A stretch of DNA of 64,000 nt from positions 248,001 through 312,000 of the forward strand of contig CAVWNW010000012.1 in the NCBI GenBank assembly GCA_963756425.1, given 5' to 3'. The notes beneath the pieces are model-generated. The model saw nothing but the letters and a program-made list of their open reading frames with translations. It was not told the DNA's origin and made no database searches. Shown piece after piece: positions 11,464-19,269 of the stretch. The stretch is from DASQUK01 sp963756425. Its GTDB lineage: Bacteria; Actinomycetota; Acidimicrobiia; Acidimicrobiales; VFJN01. Each line of letters begins with the position of its first letter. Position 1 is the stretch's first letter. The translations under genes were made by a program, and so were the position numbers.

Positions 11464-11988
11464 GTGACGGACGATCACCCAAGAAACCAGATGAACAATC
11501 AAGAAGAAGAGACCACGGCCTCCAACGTGACGGTCGAAGTCGGCCGGCGGCTACGTGCGCTCCGCAAGGCGCGGCACATGTCCCTCGACGACGTCGAACG
11601 TCAGTCGGCCGGGCGCTGGAGCGCCTCGGCCATCGGGGCCTACGAGCGAGGTTTCCGCACCCTGAGCCTGCCGAGGCTTCACGAGCTCGCCGAGTTCTAC
11701 GACGTGCCCGTGTCGGTCTTGCTCGGGGAGCAGACATCGACGACCGAGGGTCCGCCGAAGCTCGTGCTCGACCTCGAGGCGCTCAACCGGGTGCCCGAGG
11801 CCGCGCCGGTCCAGCGCTTCGTCCGCTCGATCATCATCGAGCGGGGTGATTACAACGGCCGGGTGTTGACGATCCGCCGCGACGATCTGCGAGCCATCTG
11901 TGCGCTCCTGCAGCTCGACGTGCCGGACGCCATCGCGCGGCTCGAGGGCTGGAGCGCGCTCGTCGAGAGCCCCTCCAACCTCGGCTGA
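11464..11988 (+). CDS. bldD: BldD-type developmental regulator with c-di-GMP-binding signature
   Basis: A 174-aa DNA-binding protein. Residues about 22-88 are an XRE-type helix-turn-helix (VEVGRRLRALRKARHMSLDDVE through LAEFYDVPVSVLLG). The C-terminal domain (about 105-165) contains RGD, eight residues, then RRDD (ERGDYNGRVLTIRRDD). This is the bipartite RGD-X8-RxxD motif that binds tetrameric c-di-GMP in Streptomyces BldD. In Streptomyces BldD represses sporulation genes when bound to c-di-GMP; the targets here are unknown. The GTG at 11464 was used; a downstream ATG at 11491 (MNNQEEE) is possible. It lies about 100 bp upstream of lysC on the same strand. Confidence 0.88.
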   Translation: MTDDHPRNQMNNQEEETTASNVTVEVGRRLRALRKARHMSLDDVERQSAGRWSASAIGAYERGFRTLSLPRLHELAEFYDVPVSVLLGEQTSTTEGPPKLVLDLEALNRVPEAAPVQRFVRSIIIERGDYNGRVLTIRRDDLRAICALLQLDVPDAIARLEGWSALVESPSNLG

Positions 11989-12084
11989 CATTCGCTAGGC
12001 GGGCAACCCTTCTCAACATCCGACCGTCCCCATTCGGGGAAGGGGTTCGATCGTCGCGCCCTGGCGCCGATACCTTCACGGCTC

Positions 12085-13299
12085 GTGGCTCTCGTGATCC
12101 AGAAGTTCGGCGGCACCTCGGTCGCCGACCCCGACCGCATCCGCGAGGTCGCCGACCACGTGGCCCGAACGCAGCGCCGGGGCGACGATCCGGTCGTGGT
12201 CGTGAGCGCGATGGGCAAGGAGACCGACGACCTGATCCGCCTGGCGAGCGACGTCTCGGACGTGGCGCCCGGCCGGGAGATGGACATGCTCATCACGGCC
12301 GGAGAGCGCAAGGCGATGGCGTTGCTGTGCATCGCGCTCCACTCGATCGGCGTGCCGGCGGACAGCTTCACGGGCAGCCAGGCAGGATTCATCACCGACA
12401 CGAATCACACCAACGCCAAGATCGTCGAGCTGCGCCCCGACAGGCTGCGCAAGGCGATCGAGGCGGGGCGGGTTCCGGTCGTCGGGGGTGCCCAGGGCGT
12501 GTCGACGGACCATGACATCACGTTCCTCGGCCGGGGCGGGTCCGACACGACCGCGGTCGCACTGTGCCACGCCCTCGAGGGCGAGGCGTGCGAGCTCTAC
12601 ACCGACGTGTCCGGCGTGTTCACTGGGGACCCCCGCCTCGTACCCGAGGCCCGGCGAATGGGCCAGGTGTCGTTCGAGGAGATGCTGGAGATGACCGCCA
12701 CCGGCTGCCCCAAGCCGGCGATGCGCTCGGTGGAGTTCGCGCGCCGTTGGGGGGTCAAGCTGCACGTACGCTCGGCATTCACCTGGGAGCCCGGCACCTG
12801 GATCACCGAGGAGGACCCGTCGATGGAGCAGGCGATCGTCTCCGCCGTCACCCACGACGTGAGCGAGGCCAAGGTCACCGTGTCGGGGGTGCCGGACAAG
12901 CCCGGCATCGCCGCCCGCCTGTTCCGCGAGCTGGCCGACGTGGGCGTCAACGTCGACATGATCGTCCAGAACGTCTCCGACCACGGCGTGACCGACATCT
13001 CGTTCACGGTTCCCAAGAACGACCTCACGACCGGGACCGAGGTCTGCCGGCGCTTAGCCGTCGACATCGGCGCCAACGGGGTGTCGTCCGATCGCGACAT
13101 CGCGAGGGTGAGCATCGTGGGCGCCGGCATGAAGTCCAACCCCGGCGTGGCGGCCACCATGTTCGAGGTGCTGGCCACCAACGGCATCAACATCGACATG
13201 ATCTCGACGTCGGCCATTCGCACCTCGTGTGTCGTCCGGGAGGACCAGGTCGAGCAGGCGGTGCAGAGCCTGCACGCGGCCTTCGCCCTCGAGGGCTGA
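12085..13299 (+). CDS. lysC: Aspartate kinase
   Basis: Phosphorylates L-aspartate with ATP, the first step toward lysine, threonine and methionine. The 404-aa protein has the kinase domain (residues 1-245: KFGGTSVADPDRI near 7-19, VVVVSAMGKETD, GERKAMALL, GGAQGVSTDHDITFLGRGGSDTTA, LYTDVSGVFTGDPR) and two ACT regulatory domains (from about 268: VTVSGVPDKPGIAARLF, and 345 onward: VSIVGAGMKSNPGVAATMF). This is the feedback-controlled monofunctional type. The GTG at 12085 gives the standard MALVIQKFGG start. It is followed by asd after 51 bp and forms an aspartate-semialdehyde operon. Confidence 0.96.
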   Translation: MALVIQKFGGTSVADPDRIREVADHVARTQRRGDDPVVVVSAMGKETDDLIRLASDVSDVAPGREMDMLITAGERKAMALLCIALHSIGVPADSFTGSQAGFITDTNHTNAKIVELRPDRLRKAIEAGRVPVVGGAQGVSTDHDITFLGRGGSDTTAVALCHALEGEACELYTDVSGVFTGDPRLVPEARRMGQVSFEEMLEMTATGCPKPAMRSVEFARRWGVKLHVRSAFTWEPGTWITEEDPSMEQAIVSAVTHDVSEAKVTVSGVPDKPGIAARLFRELADVGVNVDMIVQNVSDHGVTDISFTVPKNDLTTGTEVCRRLAVDIGANGVSSDRDIARVSIVGAGMKSNPGVAATMFEVLATNGINIDMISTSAIRTSCVVREDQVEQAVQSLHAAFALEG

Positions 13300-13302
13300 G
13301 CG

Positions 13303-13319
13303 CCGCAACCCGGTTGCGG
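13303..13319. promoter_or_regulatory. 17-bp palindrome between lysC and asd
   Basis: CCGCAACC-C-GGTTGCGG is a perfect dyad with a single central base, starting four bases after the lysC stop. It could fold as a short GC-rich hairpin, with no U-tract, and act as an mRNA-processing or attenuation structure, or it could be a protein site. Nothing else occupies the 51-bp gap except the asd leader. Confidence 0.4.
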
Positions 13320-13350
13320 GCCCATCCGCTCGGCCTCGTAGCCTTCCGGC

Positions 13351-14400
13351 ATGGGTTCACAGGTGCGTGTGGGCGTCGTCGGGGCCACGGGACAGGTCGG
13401 CGCGGTGATGCGCTCGGTGCTCGCCGAGCGCGACTTCCCGGTGGGCGAGATCAGGTACTTCGCCTCGTCGCGCTCCGCCGGTCGGACGCTTCCCTGGCGC
13501 GGCGACGAAGTCGTCGTCGAAGACGCGGACACCGCCGACTGGTCGGGCATCGACATCGCGCTGTTCTCGGCCGGGAAGTGGACGTCGAAAGAGCTCGCGC
13601 CTCGCGTCGCGGCCGCTGGTGCGACGGTGATCGACAACTCCTCGGCGTGGCGGATGGACCCGGACGTCCCCCTGGTGGTGTCCGAGGTCAACCCCGAGGC
13701 ACTCGAGCGCATACCCCGGCGAATCGTGGCCAATCCCAACTGCACCACCATGGCGTTCATGCCGGCGCTGGCGCCCCTCCACCGCGAGGCCGGGCTGCGG
13801 CGGCTGGTGGTGAGCAGCTACCAGGCGGCCTCGGGGGCGGGGCTCGCGGGCACCGCCGAGCTCGACGAGCAGGTCCGCAAGGTGGCGGACCGCGCTGCGG
13901 CGTTGGCGTTCGACGGCGCCGCCGTCGACATGCCCGCCCCGGTGCAGTTCGCAGCGCCGATCGCGTTCAACGTCCTGCCCCTGGCCGGGTCGATCGTGGA
14001 CGACGGGAGCGGTGAGACCGACGAGGAGCAGAAGCTCCGCAACGAGAGCCGCAAGATCCTCGGCATCCCCGAGCTGCCGGTGTCGGTGACGTGCGTGCGG
14101 GTGCCGGTGTTCACCGGGCACTCCCTGTCGATCAACGCCGCGTTCGAGCGCCCGCTCAGTACCGACCGGGCGCTCGAGCTGCTGGCAGATGCCCCCGGCG
14201 TGGCGGTGGTGGACGTGCCGACGCCGCTGGTGGCGGCCGGGACCGACCCTTGCTACGTCGGCCGGGTGCGCCGCGACCCGACCGTCGAGCACGGGCTCGC
14301 ACTGTTCGTGTCCAACGACAACCTGCGCAAGGGTGCCGCGCTCAACGCGGTGCAGATCGCCGAGCTACTGGTGGCCGGGGGCCCCCGCCCTCGTCTTTGA
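13351..14400 (+). CDS. asd: Aspartate-semialdehyde dehydrogenase
   Basis: Reduces aspartyl-4-phosphate to aspartate 4-semialdehyde with NADPH. The 349-aa product has the NADP-binding start VRVGVVGATGQVG (5-17), FASSRSAGRTL (37-47), DNSSAWRMDPDVPLVVSEVN (95-114), the catalytic Cys at about 131 in NPNCTTM, SYQAASGAG and the substrate-binding VRVPVFTGHSLSIN with its conserved Arg/His pair. Complete, normal length. It uses the product of lysC immediately upstream (51-bp gap). The stop codon lies inside the left arm of an inverted repeat. Confidence 0.96.
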   Translation: MGSQVRVGVVGATGQVGAVMRSVLAERDFPVGEIRYFASSRSAGRTLPWRGDEVVVEDADTADWSGIDIALFSAGKWTSKELAPRVAAAGATVIDNSSAWRMDPDVPLVVSEVNPEALERIPRRIVANPNCTTMAFMPALAPLHREAGLRRLVVSSYQAASGAGLAGTAELDEQVRKVADRAAALAFDGAAVDMPAPVQFAAPIAFNVLPLAGSIVDDGSGETDEEQKLRNESRKILGIPELPVSVTCVRVPVFTGHSLSINAAFERPLSTDRALELLADAPGVAVVDVPTPLVAAGTDPCYVGRVRRDPTVEHGLALFVSNDNLRKGAALNAVQIAELLVAGGPRPRL

Positions 14401-14439
14401 AGATCCTCGGGGCCAGAGCACCGTTTCTTCTTCAAAGAC
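14393..14439 (+). terminator. Inverted repeat over the asd stop codon, probable terminator or processing hairpin
   Basis: GTCTTTGAAGA at 14393-14403 pairs perfectly over 11 bases with TCTTCAAAGAC at 14429-14439, with a 25-nt loop. The left arm includes the TGA stop of asd. The arms are unusually AT-rich for this GC-rich sequence, so selection on the structure is plausible. No poly-T tail follows, so intrinsic termination is not certain; it may protect the lysC-asd mRNA 3' end. Confidence 0.5.
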
Positions 14440-14491
14440 TGTGGGTTCCGGCAGGAGACCAGTTGGTCGCCTGACACATGAGTGCCACGAC

Positions 14492-15259
14492 GTGAACGTG
14501 ATCAGTTGGAACCTCAAGGGAAGCAAGGGCGTCGACGTCCGTGCCGTGGTCGACCACATCGAGGCGATGAACGCCGATGTCGTGGTGCTTCAGGAGGTGC
14601 AGGCCGGCCAAGCCCGCGCCATCGCCCGGTCGCTCGGGGCCAAGACCCGGCACTGGGGCTTCAAGCACTGGCCCATCCGCACGTGGCCCGAGGGCATGGC
14701 GGTGATCGGCGTGACCCTGCCCGCTCCGGCGCGCACCCACGCCATCACGCACCGGCGGATGCCCTGGAGCTGGCGGCGTCGCATCCTGCAGGTCGGCTCC
14801 GTGCAGCTCGACGGCGAGGCCGGTCCGGGCCTGAACGTCACGCTGGTCAACGTGCACCTCAGCTCCGGCGGTGACGCCGCCGCCGTCCGCGTGCTCGAGG
14901 CGGAGGCAATCGTCCGTCGGATCGACGAGCGGGGCCGGCAGGCGGTGGTCGCCGGCGACTTCAACGATCGTCCGGGGGCGGACGTGCACGCGCGCTTCCG
15001 TGCCGCCGGCCTGCGTGACGTGTGGTCAGCCCTCCGGGGCGACGATCCCGGGCCCACGAACTGGCGCGGCTGGGTGCCAGGGACGGCGAAGCCGCCGACC
15101 CAGCGCCTCGACTACGTGCTCGTCACGCAGGGGCTCGACCCGGTGGCCGTGTCCGTGCCTCGCCACGGCGATCCGGACTTCGCCCCGTTCGCAGCCGTCT
15201 CCGATCACCTGCCACTGACCGCCACCGTGACAGCCGGGCGCGGTAGAGCGCGGTCTTAG
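14492..15259 (+). CDS. Endonuclease/exonuclease/phosphatase family protein
   Basis: A 255-aa Mg-dependent hydrolase of the EEP superfamily with no signal peptide. Motifs in order: VISWNLKGSKG at the N-terminus, DVVVLQEVQ (catalytic Glu, about residue 34), VTLVNVHLSSGG, VVAGDFNDRP (about 151-160), QRLDYVLVT and the terminal AAVSDHLPL (SDH). Substrate cannot be told from sequence: DNA, a phosphodiester or a lipid head group are all possible. The open frame extends upstream into asd, but the conserved first strand begins right after the GTG at 14492. It overlaps the convergent PAP2 gene by 4 bp (TTAG). Confidence 0.85.
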   Translation: MNVISWNLKGSKGVDVRAVVDHIEAMNADVVVLQEVQAGQARAIARSLGAKTRHWGFKHWPIRTWPEGMAVIGVTLPAPARTHAITHRRMPWSWRRRILQVGSVQLDGEAGPGLNVTLVNVHLSSGGDAAAVRVLEAEAIVRRIDERGRQAVVAGDFNDRPGADVHARFRAAGLRDVWSALRGDDPGPTNWRGWVPGTAKPPTQRLDYVLVTQGLDPVAVSVPRHGDPDFAPFAAVSDHLPLTATVTAGRGRARS

Positions 15260-16128
15260 ACCGCAGAGCCGACCGGCACCCTTTCCCGGCGCTCGACCGG
15301 CGCCGCACGGGCCCGTTCCGCCCGTTCGCGCTCGGCCTGTTCGGCCTGCTCGGCCAACATCCGGCACGGGTAGCGACGGTGGGCACGGACCAGCACCGTG
15401 TCGACCCCGAGCAGGAAGAACGTCCCCACCACGAGGCCGGCCGTCACGTCGGAGAACCAGTGGACGCCGAGGTAGACGCGGCTGGCGGCGATCCCGGCGA
15501 TGAGCGTCGCCGACACGGCCACCGACGCCCACCAGATGGCGCGGCGGCGCGTGTAGAGCGCCACCACCACGGGCAACAGGCCCCACAGGGCGATGGCGGC
15601 CATGACGTGGCCGCTGGGGAACGAGTATCCGGTGCCCGCCACCAGCCGGTCGAAGTCAGGCCGGTCGCGACTGACCAGTCCCTTGACGATGAACTCGATC
15701 GCAGGCCGGGCGAAGGTGGCGACGAGGAGCGCGGTGGCCACGGCTCGGCAGCGGCGCCACGTGAGGATCGCCCCCAACGTGCCCGCGACGAGCACGAAGA
15801 CAGTCGACCCCAGACGCGAAACCGCCAGGAACACGTCATTCAGCGCCGACGTCCGGTTTGCCTCCACGCCTCTCTGGATGGGCTCGTCCCAGGTCAGCAG
15901 CGCCTGCCCGTTGCCGAGGGCGGCGGCAGTGGCCAGGGCCACCAGCAGCGCGGCCATTGCGATCAGGAGCCGTCGGCGCCGCAGCAGCACCGACGACGGT
16001 GTGAACGGCGGGGCGGTGTGCACATGGCTCACGCAACCCTCTGAGGAGGCCTCTGTGGAGGTGGCCTCTGAGGAGGTGCATGGCGTGGAAGCGGCGGCGG
16101 CGGAAGTCGTTTCCATGAGCGGCGGCAC
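15256..16128 (-). CDS. PAP2-family membrane phosphatase
   Basis: A 290-aa integral membrane phosphatase. Hydrophobic segments lie at about 52-72, 96-125, 128-145, 170-190, 198-215 and 222-240. The three PAP2 motifs are intact: KGLVSRDRP (KX6RP, near 149-157), SFPSGH (near 168-173) and SRVYLGVHWFSD (SRX5HX3D, near 211-222). It probably dephosphorylates a lipid such as phosphatidate or undecaprenyl diphosphate. The N-terminal 45 residues are Ser/Thr/Glu-rich with a small internal repeat (SSEATSTEASSEG), and the C-terminus is a charged Glu/Arg helix of about 35 residues with AEQAEQAERERAERARA. A later start is possible. Confidence 0.88.
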   Translation of the reverse strand: MPPLMETTSAAAASTPCTSSEATSTEASSEGCVSHVHTAPPFTPSSVLLRRRRLLIAMAALLVALATAAALGNGQALLTWDEPIQRGVEANRTSALNDVFLAVSRLGSTVFVLVAGTLGAILTWRRCRAVATALLVATFARPAIEFIVKGLVSRDRPDFDRLVAGTGYSFPSGHVMAAIALWGLLPVVVALYTRRRAIWWASVAVSATLIAGIAASRVYLGVHWFSDVTAGLVVGTFFLLGVDTVLVRAHRRYPCRMLAEQAEQAERERAERARAAPVERRERVPVGSAV

Positions 16129-16308
16129 TGCGGCCGGACACCGAGTATTACACCCGGCGGGGGACCTCGGGCGTCCAGACGCACGATTGAAGCAGCTTCG
16201 ACACGTACGGCGGAAATCCTGGGAGCAACCTGACCAGGCCCGTGACGCCCCGTTGGCCCGCCGCCGTCACCCCCGTGACCAGCCCTGTTGGCCCGATACG
16301 GGCGGCGA

Positions 16309-16740
16309 TCAGCGGGTGCCGATGCGGTCCCGCTCGGCCTGCGGGAGCCGGCACGCGGCGGTGCCACCCGGCAGGCGGTGGCGGTTACGCGCGATCAGCC
16401 GGTAAGTGGGACCGGCGATCCAGCGGACCGGCCGCCGGTCGAGCAGCAAACCGAGCGTGCGCCAGTACGGCCCGGCGTCGACCAGCAGCCGGGCGATGGC
16501 GGCGGGCCCCGCGGCGCGGACGAACGGGTCGGATCGTGGATCGATCCATTGCACCGCGGCCTCGGCGTCGTCCTGCGAGACACCCAAGGCGTCGAGGTCG
16601 GCGAACTGCCAGGGCGTGACCGCCGCCGACGTCGGGACGTGCCGCTCGATGAACCGGGCGCACGAGCTGCAGAAGGCGCAGTCGCCGTCGTAAAGAAATA
16701 CCGGCCGGTCGGCGGGGAGTCGCTCGCTAGCGTGTCGCAC
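16309..16740 (-). CDS. DCC-family thiol-disulfide oxidoreductase-like protein (DUF393)
   Basis: A 143-aa protein with the DCC signature DGDCAFCSSC near the N-terminus, a thioredoxin-like CxxC embedded in YDGDCAFC, followed by ARFIERH and a tail with YRLIARNRHRLPGG typical of DUF393. Family members are predicted thiol-disulfide oxidoreductases; no substrate is known. The GTG at 16740 (VRHASERLPADRPVFLYDG) is preferred over an ATG at 16803, because the extra residues are Arg-rich and would overlap the operator of the exporter. Divergent from the ABC transporter genes. Confidence 0.82.
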   Translation of the reverse strand: MRHASERLPADRPVFLYDGDCAFCSSCARFIERHVPTSAAVTPWQFADLDALGVSQDDAEAAVQWIDPRSDPFVRAAGPAAIARLLVDAGPYWRTLGLLLDRRPVRWIAGPTYRLIARNRHRLPGGTAACRLPQAERDRIGTR

Positions 16741-16806
16741 TCCGGTCAGTCTGCCGAGCGGGCCCCGCCGCGCTCGATCGGGTGACCAACACCACGCCCG
16801 CAAAAC

Positions 16807-16823
16807 GTTGACTTCAAGTCAAC
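16807..16823. promoter_or_regulatory. Perfect 17-bp palindromic operator overlapping a -35 element
   Basis: GTTGACTTCAAGTCAAC is a perfect dyad (8-bp arms, one central base). TTGACT at 16808-16813 reads as a -35 box toward the ABC exporter, and GTTACC near 16831-16836 could be the -10, about 40 bp before the ATG at 16873. A repressor bound here would block RNA polymerase, so the exporter is probably controlled by a dimeric regulator encoded elsewhere. The DCC gene starts 67 bp away on the other strand and could share the control. Confidence 0.65.
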
Positions 16824-16872
16824 TTCAGCAGTTACCGTCAAGCGAAACGCCCGCCACCCCCCTGGAGCACCG

Positions 16873-17850
16873 ATGTCCGACAGCTACGCCGTGGAGGCGC
16901 GCGGCCTGGTCAAGCGTTACGGGTCGACCGTGGCGCTCGACGGCGTCGACCTGGAGATCCCGACCGGCACTGTCACTGCGGTGCTCGGGCCCAACGGCGC
17001 GGGCAAGACCACGGCGGTGCGCATCCTCACGACCCTGGCCGACGCCGACGAGGGCGAAGCCACGGTGGCGGGGTTCGACGTCCGCACGCAGGGGACCGAG
17101 GTCAGGAGGCGGATCGGGCTGGCGGCTCAGGACGCCACCGTGGATCCGTTGCTGACCGGCCGGGAGAACCTGATCATGCTGGGCGAACTGCATCAGCTCA
17201 GTCGCAAGGAGGCGGCGGCCCGAGCCACGGAGCTGCTGGCCGAGTTCTCGCTGATCGACGCCGCGGACCGCGTCACCTCCGGCTACTCGGGCGGCATGCG
17301 CCGGCGGCTGGACCTGGCGGCAACCCTGGTGGCCCGGCCGGAGGTCCTGTTCCTCGACGAGCCGACGACCGGCCTCGATCCCCGCGCCCGCACCGAGCTG
17401 TGGTCCGTGCTCGACACCCTCGTCGACCACGGCGCCACCCTGCTCCTCACCACCCAGTACCTGGAGGAAGCCGAGCGGCTGGCCGACGACATCATCGTGA
17501 TCGACCGTGGCCGCATCATCGCCCGCGGCGACGCCCGCAAGCTCAAGCGCGAGGTCGGCGGCGACCACATCCACGCGGTGGTGGTCGAGCCGGCGCACGT
17601 CGGGGACGCGGGCGACATCCTGGCCGCGGTCACGGGCGCTGAGCCGCGCGCCGATCCCGCCGCCCGGTCGATCGTCGTCCCGACCAGCCGGGGCGTGGAG
17701 GCCCTCGTCGAGGCGGCCCAGGCGCTCTCCGAGGCACGGATCCCCGTGGACGACCTGAGCCTGCGCCAGCCGACACTCGACGAGGTCTTCCTCACGATCA
17801 CCGGCTCCATGCCCCACGACGAGCTCGAGCCCGAGGAGGCGAAGCTGTGA
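16873..17850 (+). CDS. DrrA-type ABC transporter ATP-binding protein
   Basis: A 325-aa ATPase of the daunorubicin-resistance (DrrA/CcmA) subfamily that powers export by the membrane protein encoded next. It has Walker A GPNGAGKTT (39-47), Q-loop region LAAQDATVDPLLTGRENL, signature YSGGMRRRLDLA (near 138-149), Walker B LFLDEPTTGLDP (near 158-169), an H-loop region with TTQYLEEAE (Q in place of the usual H, as in DrrA), and a C-terminal DrrA domain ending LRQPTLDEVFLTITG. Its stop overlaps the permease start (GTGA). Expression is probably controlled by the palindrome at 16807-16823. Substrate unknown: a drug, lipid or secondary metabolite. Confidence 0.93.
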   Translation: MSDSYAVEARGLVKRYGSTVALDGVDLEIPTGTVTAVLGPNGAGKTTAVRILTTLADADEGEATVAGFDVRTQGTEVRRRIGLAAQDATVDPLLTGRENLIMLGELHQLSRKEAAARATELLAEFSLIDAADRVTSGYSGGMRRRLDLAATLVARPEVLFLDEPTTGLDPRARTELWSVLDTLVDHGATLLLTTQYLEEAERLADDIIVIDRGRIIARGDARKLKREVGGDHIHAVVVEPAHVGDAGDILAAVTGAEPRADPAARSIVVPTSRGVEALVEAAQALSEARIPVDDLSLRQPTLDEVFLTITGSMPHDELEPEEAKL

Positions 17851-18725
17851 GCGCCACCGCCACGTCCACGATCCCTGTCGAGGCGCCCACCGCCCACGTG
17901 GAGACACCCGGCGAGGGCGTCCACCCGCCGCGGGGGGTGCTCCACGACACCTGGGTCATCGCCCGCCGGGGCCTCGTCCACATGAAGCGCCAGCCCGAGC
18001 AGCTCAGCGACGCCACGATCCAGCCGATCATGTTCGTGCTGCTGTTCGCCTACGTGTTCGGCGGCGCCATCGACGTCCCCGGTGGCGGCAACTACCGGGA
18101 GTTCCTGATGGGCGGGATCTTCGCCCAGACCATCGTCTTCACGGCCTTCGGCGTTGCGCTGTCGCTGGCCAACGACCGGAAGAACCAGGCGGTCGACAGG
18201 TTCCGTTCGCTGCCGATCGCCAAGGGAGCCGTGCTCGGCGGTCACGCCATCGCCAACCTCATCAAGTCGCTGCTGCCAATCGCGTTGATGTCGATCTGCG
18301 GGCTGGCGATCGGTTGGCGGATCCGTGACGGCGTCCCCGACGCAGTTGGCGGCTTCCTGCTGCTCATCGGATTCGCGTTCGCCATGATCTGGGTCGGCGT
18401 GTTGCTGGGCAGCCTGGTTGCCACCCCCGAGGGGGTCACCGGCATCGCCTTCGTGGCGCTGTTCCCGATCACGTTCGTGGCCAGCACGTTCGTGCCCACG
18501 GAGACCATGCCCGGCGTGCTGCGCACGATCGCGGAGTGGAACCCGGTGACCACGCTGGCCGATGCCGTCCGGGTCCAGTTCGGGAACCCGAACACTCCGA
18601 CGGCGCCGGGCGACCCCTGGTCGATCGCCCACCCGATGGCCTATTCGGTCATCTGGATCGTGGGCATCGTCGCCGTGTGTGCGCCATTGGCCGTGCGCGC
18701 GTACCAGCGCTCCATCGACAAGTAG
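17847..18725 (+). CDS. DrrB-type ABC-2 transporter permease
   Basis: A 292-aa membrane protein, partner of the preceding ATPase. A Pro-rich cytoplasmic N-terminus (about 35 residues) leads to a typical ABC-2 start (LHDTWVIARRGLVHMKRQPEQL). Six hydrophobic segments follow (about 57-76, 93-110, 140-160, 170-192, 200-217, 265-283), with the conserved DRFRSLPIAKGAVLGGH loop near 113-129 and VTTLADAVR near the C-terminus. The GTG at 17847 overlaps the ATPase stop by 4 bp, so the two are translationally coupled and should form a two-plus-two exporter. Confidence 0.92.
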   Translation: MSATATSTIPVEAPTAHVETPGEGVHPPRGVLHDTWVIARRGLVHMKRQPEQLSDATIQPIMFVLLFAYVFGGAIDVPGGGNYREFLMGGIFAQTIVFTAFGVALSLANDRKNQAVDRFRSLPIAKGAVLGGHAIANLIKSLLPIALMSICGLAIGWRIRDGVPDAVGGFLLLIGFAFAMIWVGVLLGSLVATPEGVTGIAFVALFPITFVASTFVPTETMPGVLRTIAEWNPVTTLADAVRVQFGNPNTPTAPGDPWSIAHPMAYSVIWIVGIVAVCAPLAVRAYQRSIDK

Positions 18726-18875
18726 CGCCGCTCAAGCCGTCGGGCGGGGCGTCAGCCGCGGCCGGTGTCGATGACACAGAAGCGGCGCCCCGCACGTCGT
18801 TGACGCCGACCACGACCGTTCCGATGCTCGGCATCGGCGGATTCCGGCAAACCCACGAGGTCGACCGTTCACCTG

Positions 18876-19259
18876 TCAGGACGCCGTGGTCGAGAGTCGC
18901 ATGAAGTCGCTGACCCCTAGCGCCCGCAGGATCGGGCGCACCGGCCGCGGCACGCTCTGTTGCCTGTCGTCGTGGAACAGCTCCGGCGCCGTCAGCCGGA
19001 CGGTGCGGCCGCGCGTGACGAGCTCGCAGCCGCCGGCGGCGAGCACGTTCTTGATCCAGTCGGAGTCCTTGCCGTACGTCAGCGCGAGCACGAAGCCGCC
19101 GGCGGCCACGAAGGCGTTCACCGGCGTGTGGTACTCGCGGTGTGATTTGCGGCCGCGATGCACGACGACGCCGAAGCCCGGAAGTCGTCCAGCGAACGGT
19201 CCGGTCACACGGTTCGTCACTCGCCGATTGAAGGCGGCGAGGCCACGCGGCAAGGCCAT
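18876..19259 (-). CDS. DDN-like F420-dependent nitroreductase family protein
   Basis: A 127-aa protein of the Ddn/nitroreductase-quinone-reductase family (deazaflavin F420-dependent in mycobacteria). The family core is visible: GFGVVVHRGRKSHREYHTPVN (about 28-48, split-barrel strands that bind cofactor), FVLALTYGKDSDWIKNVLAAGGCEL (56-80) and RTVRLTAPEL. Family members reduce quinones or nitroaromatics with F420H2, so the organism probably makes F420; no biosynthesis gene is in the window. It lies 10 bp after the SDR gene on the same strand, suggesting a two-gene redox operon. Confidence 0.85.
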   Translation of the reverse strand: MALPRGLAAFNRRVTNRVTGPFAGRLPGFGVVVHRGRKSHREYHTPVNAFVAAGGFVLALTYGKDSDWIKNVLAAGGCELVTRGRTVRLTAPELFHDDRQQSVPRPVRPILRALGVSDFMRLSTTAS

Positions 19260-19269
19260 CGCCAGATCT

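Noticed and set aside
14189..14491. N-terminal extension of the EEP protein into asd
   Set aside because: Overlaps asd in another frame; the conserved first strand begins at the GTG 14492.
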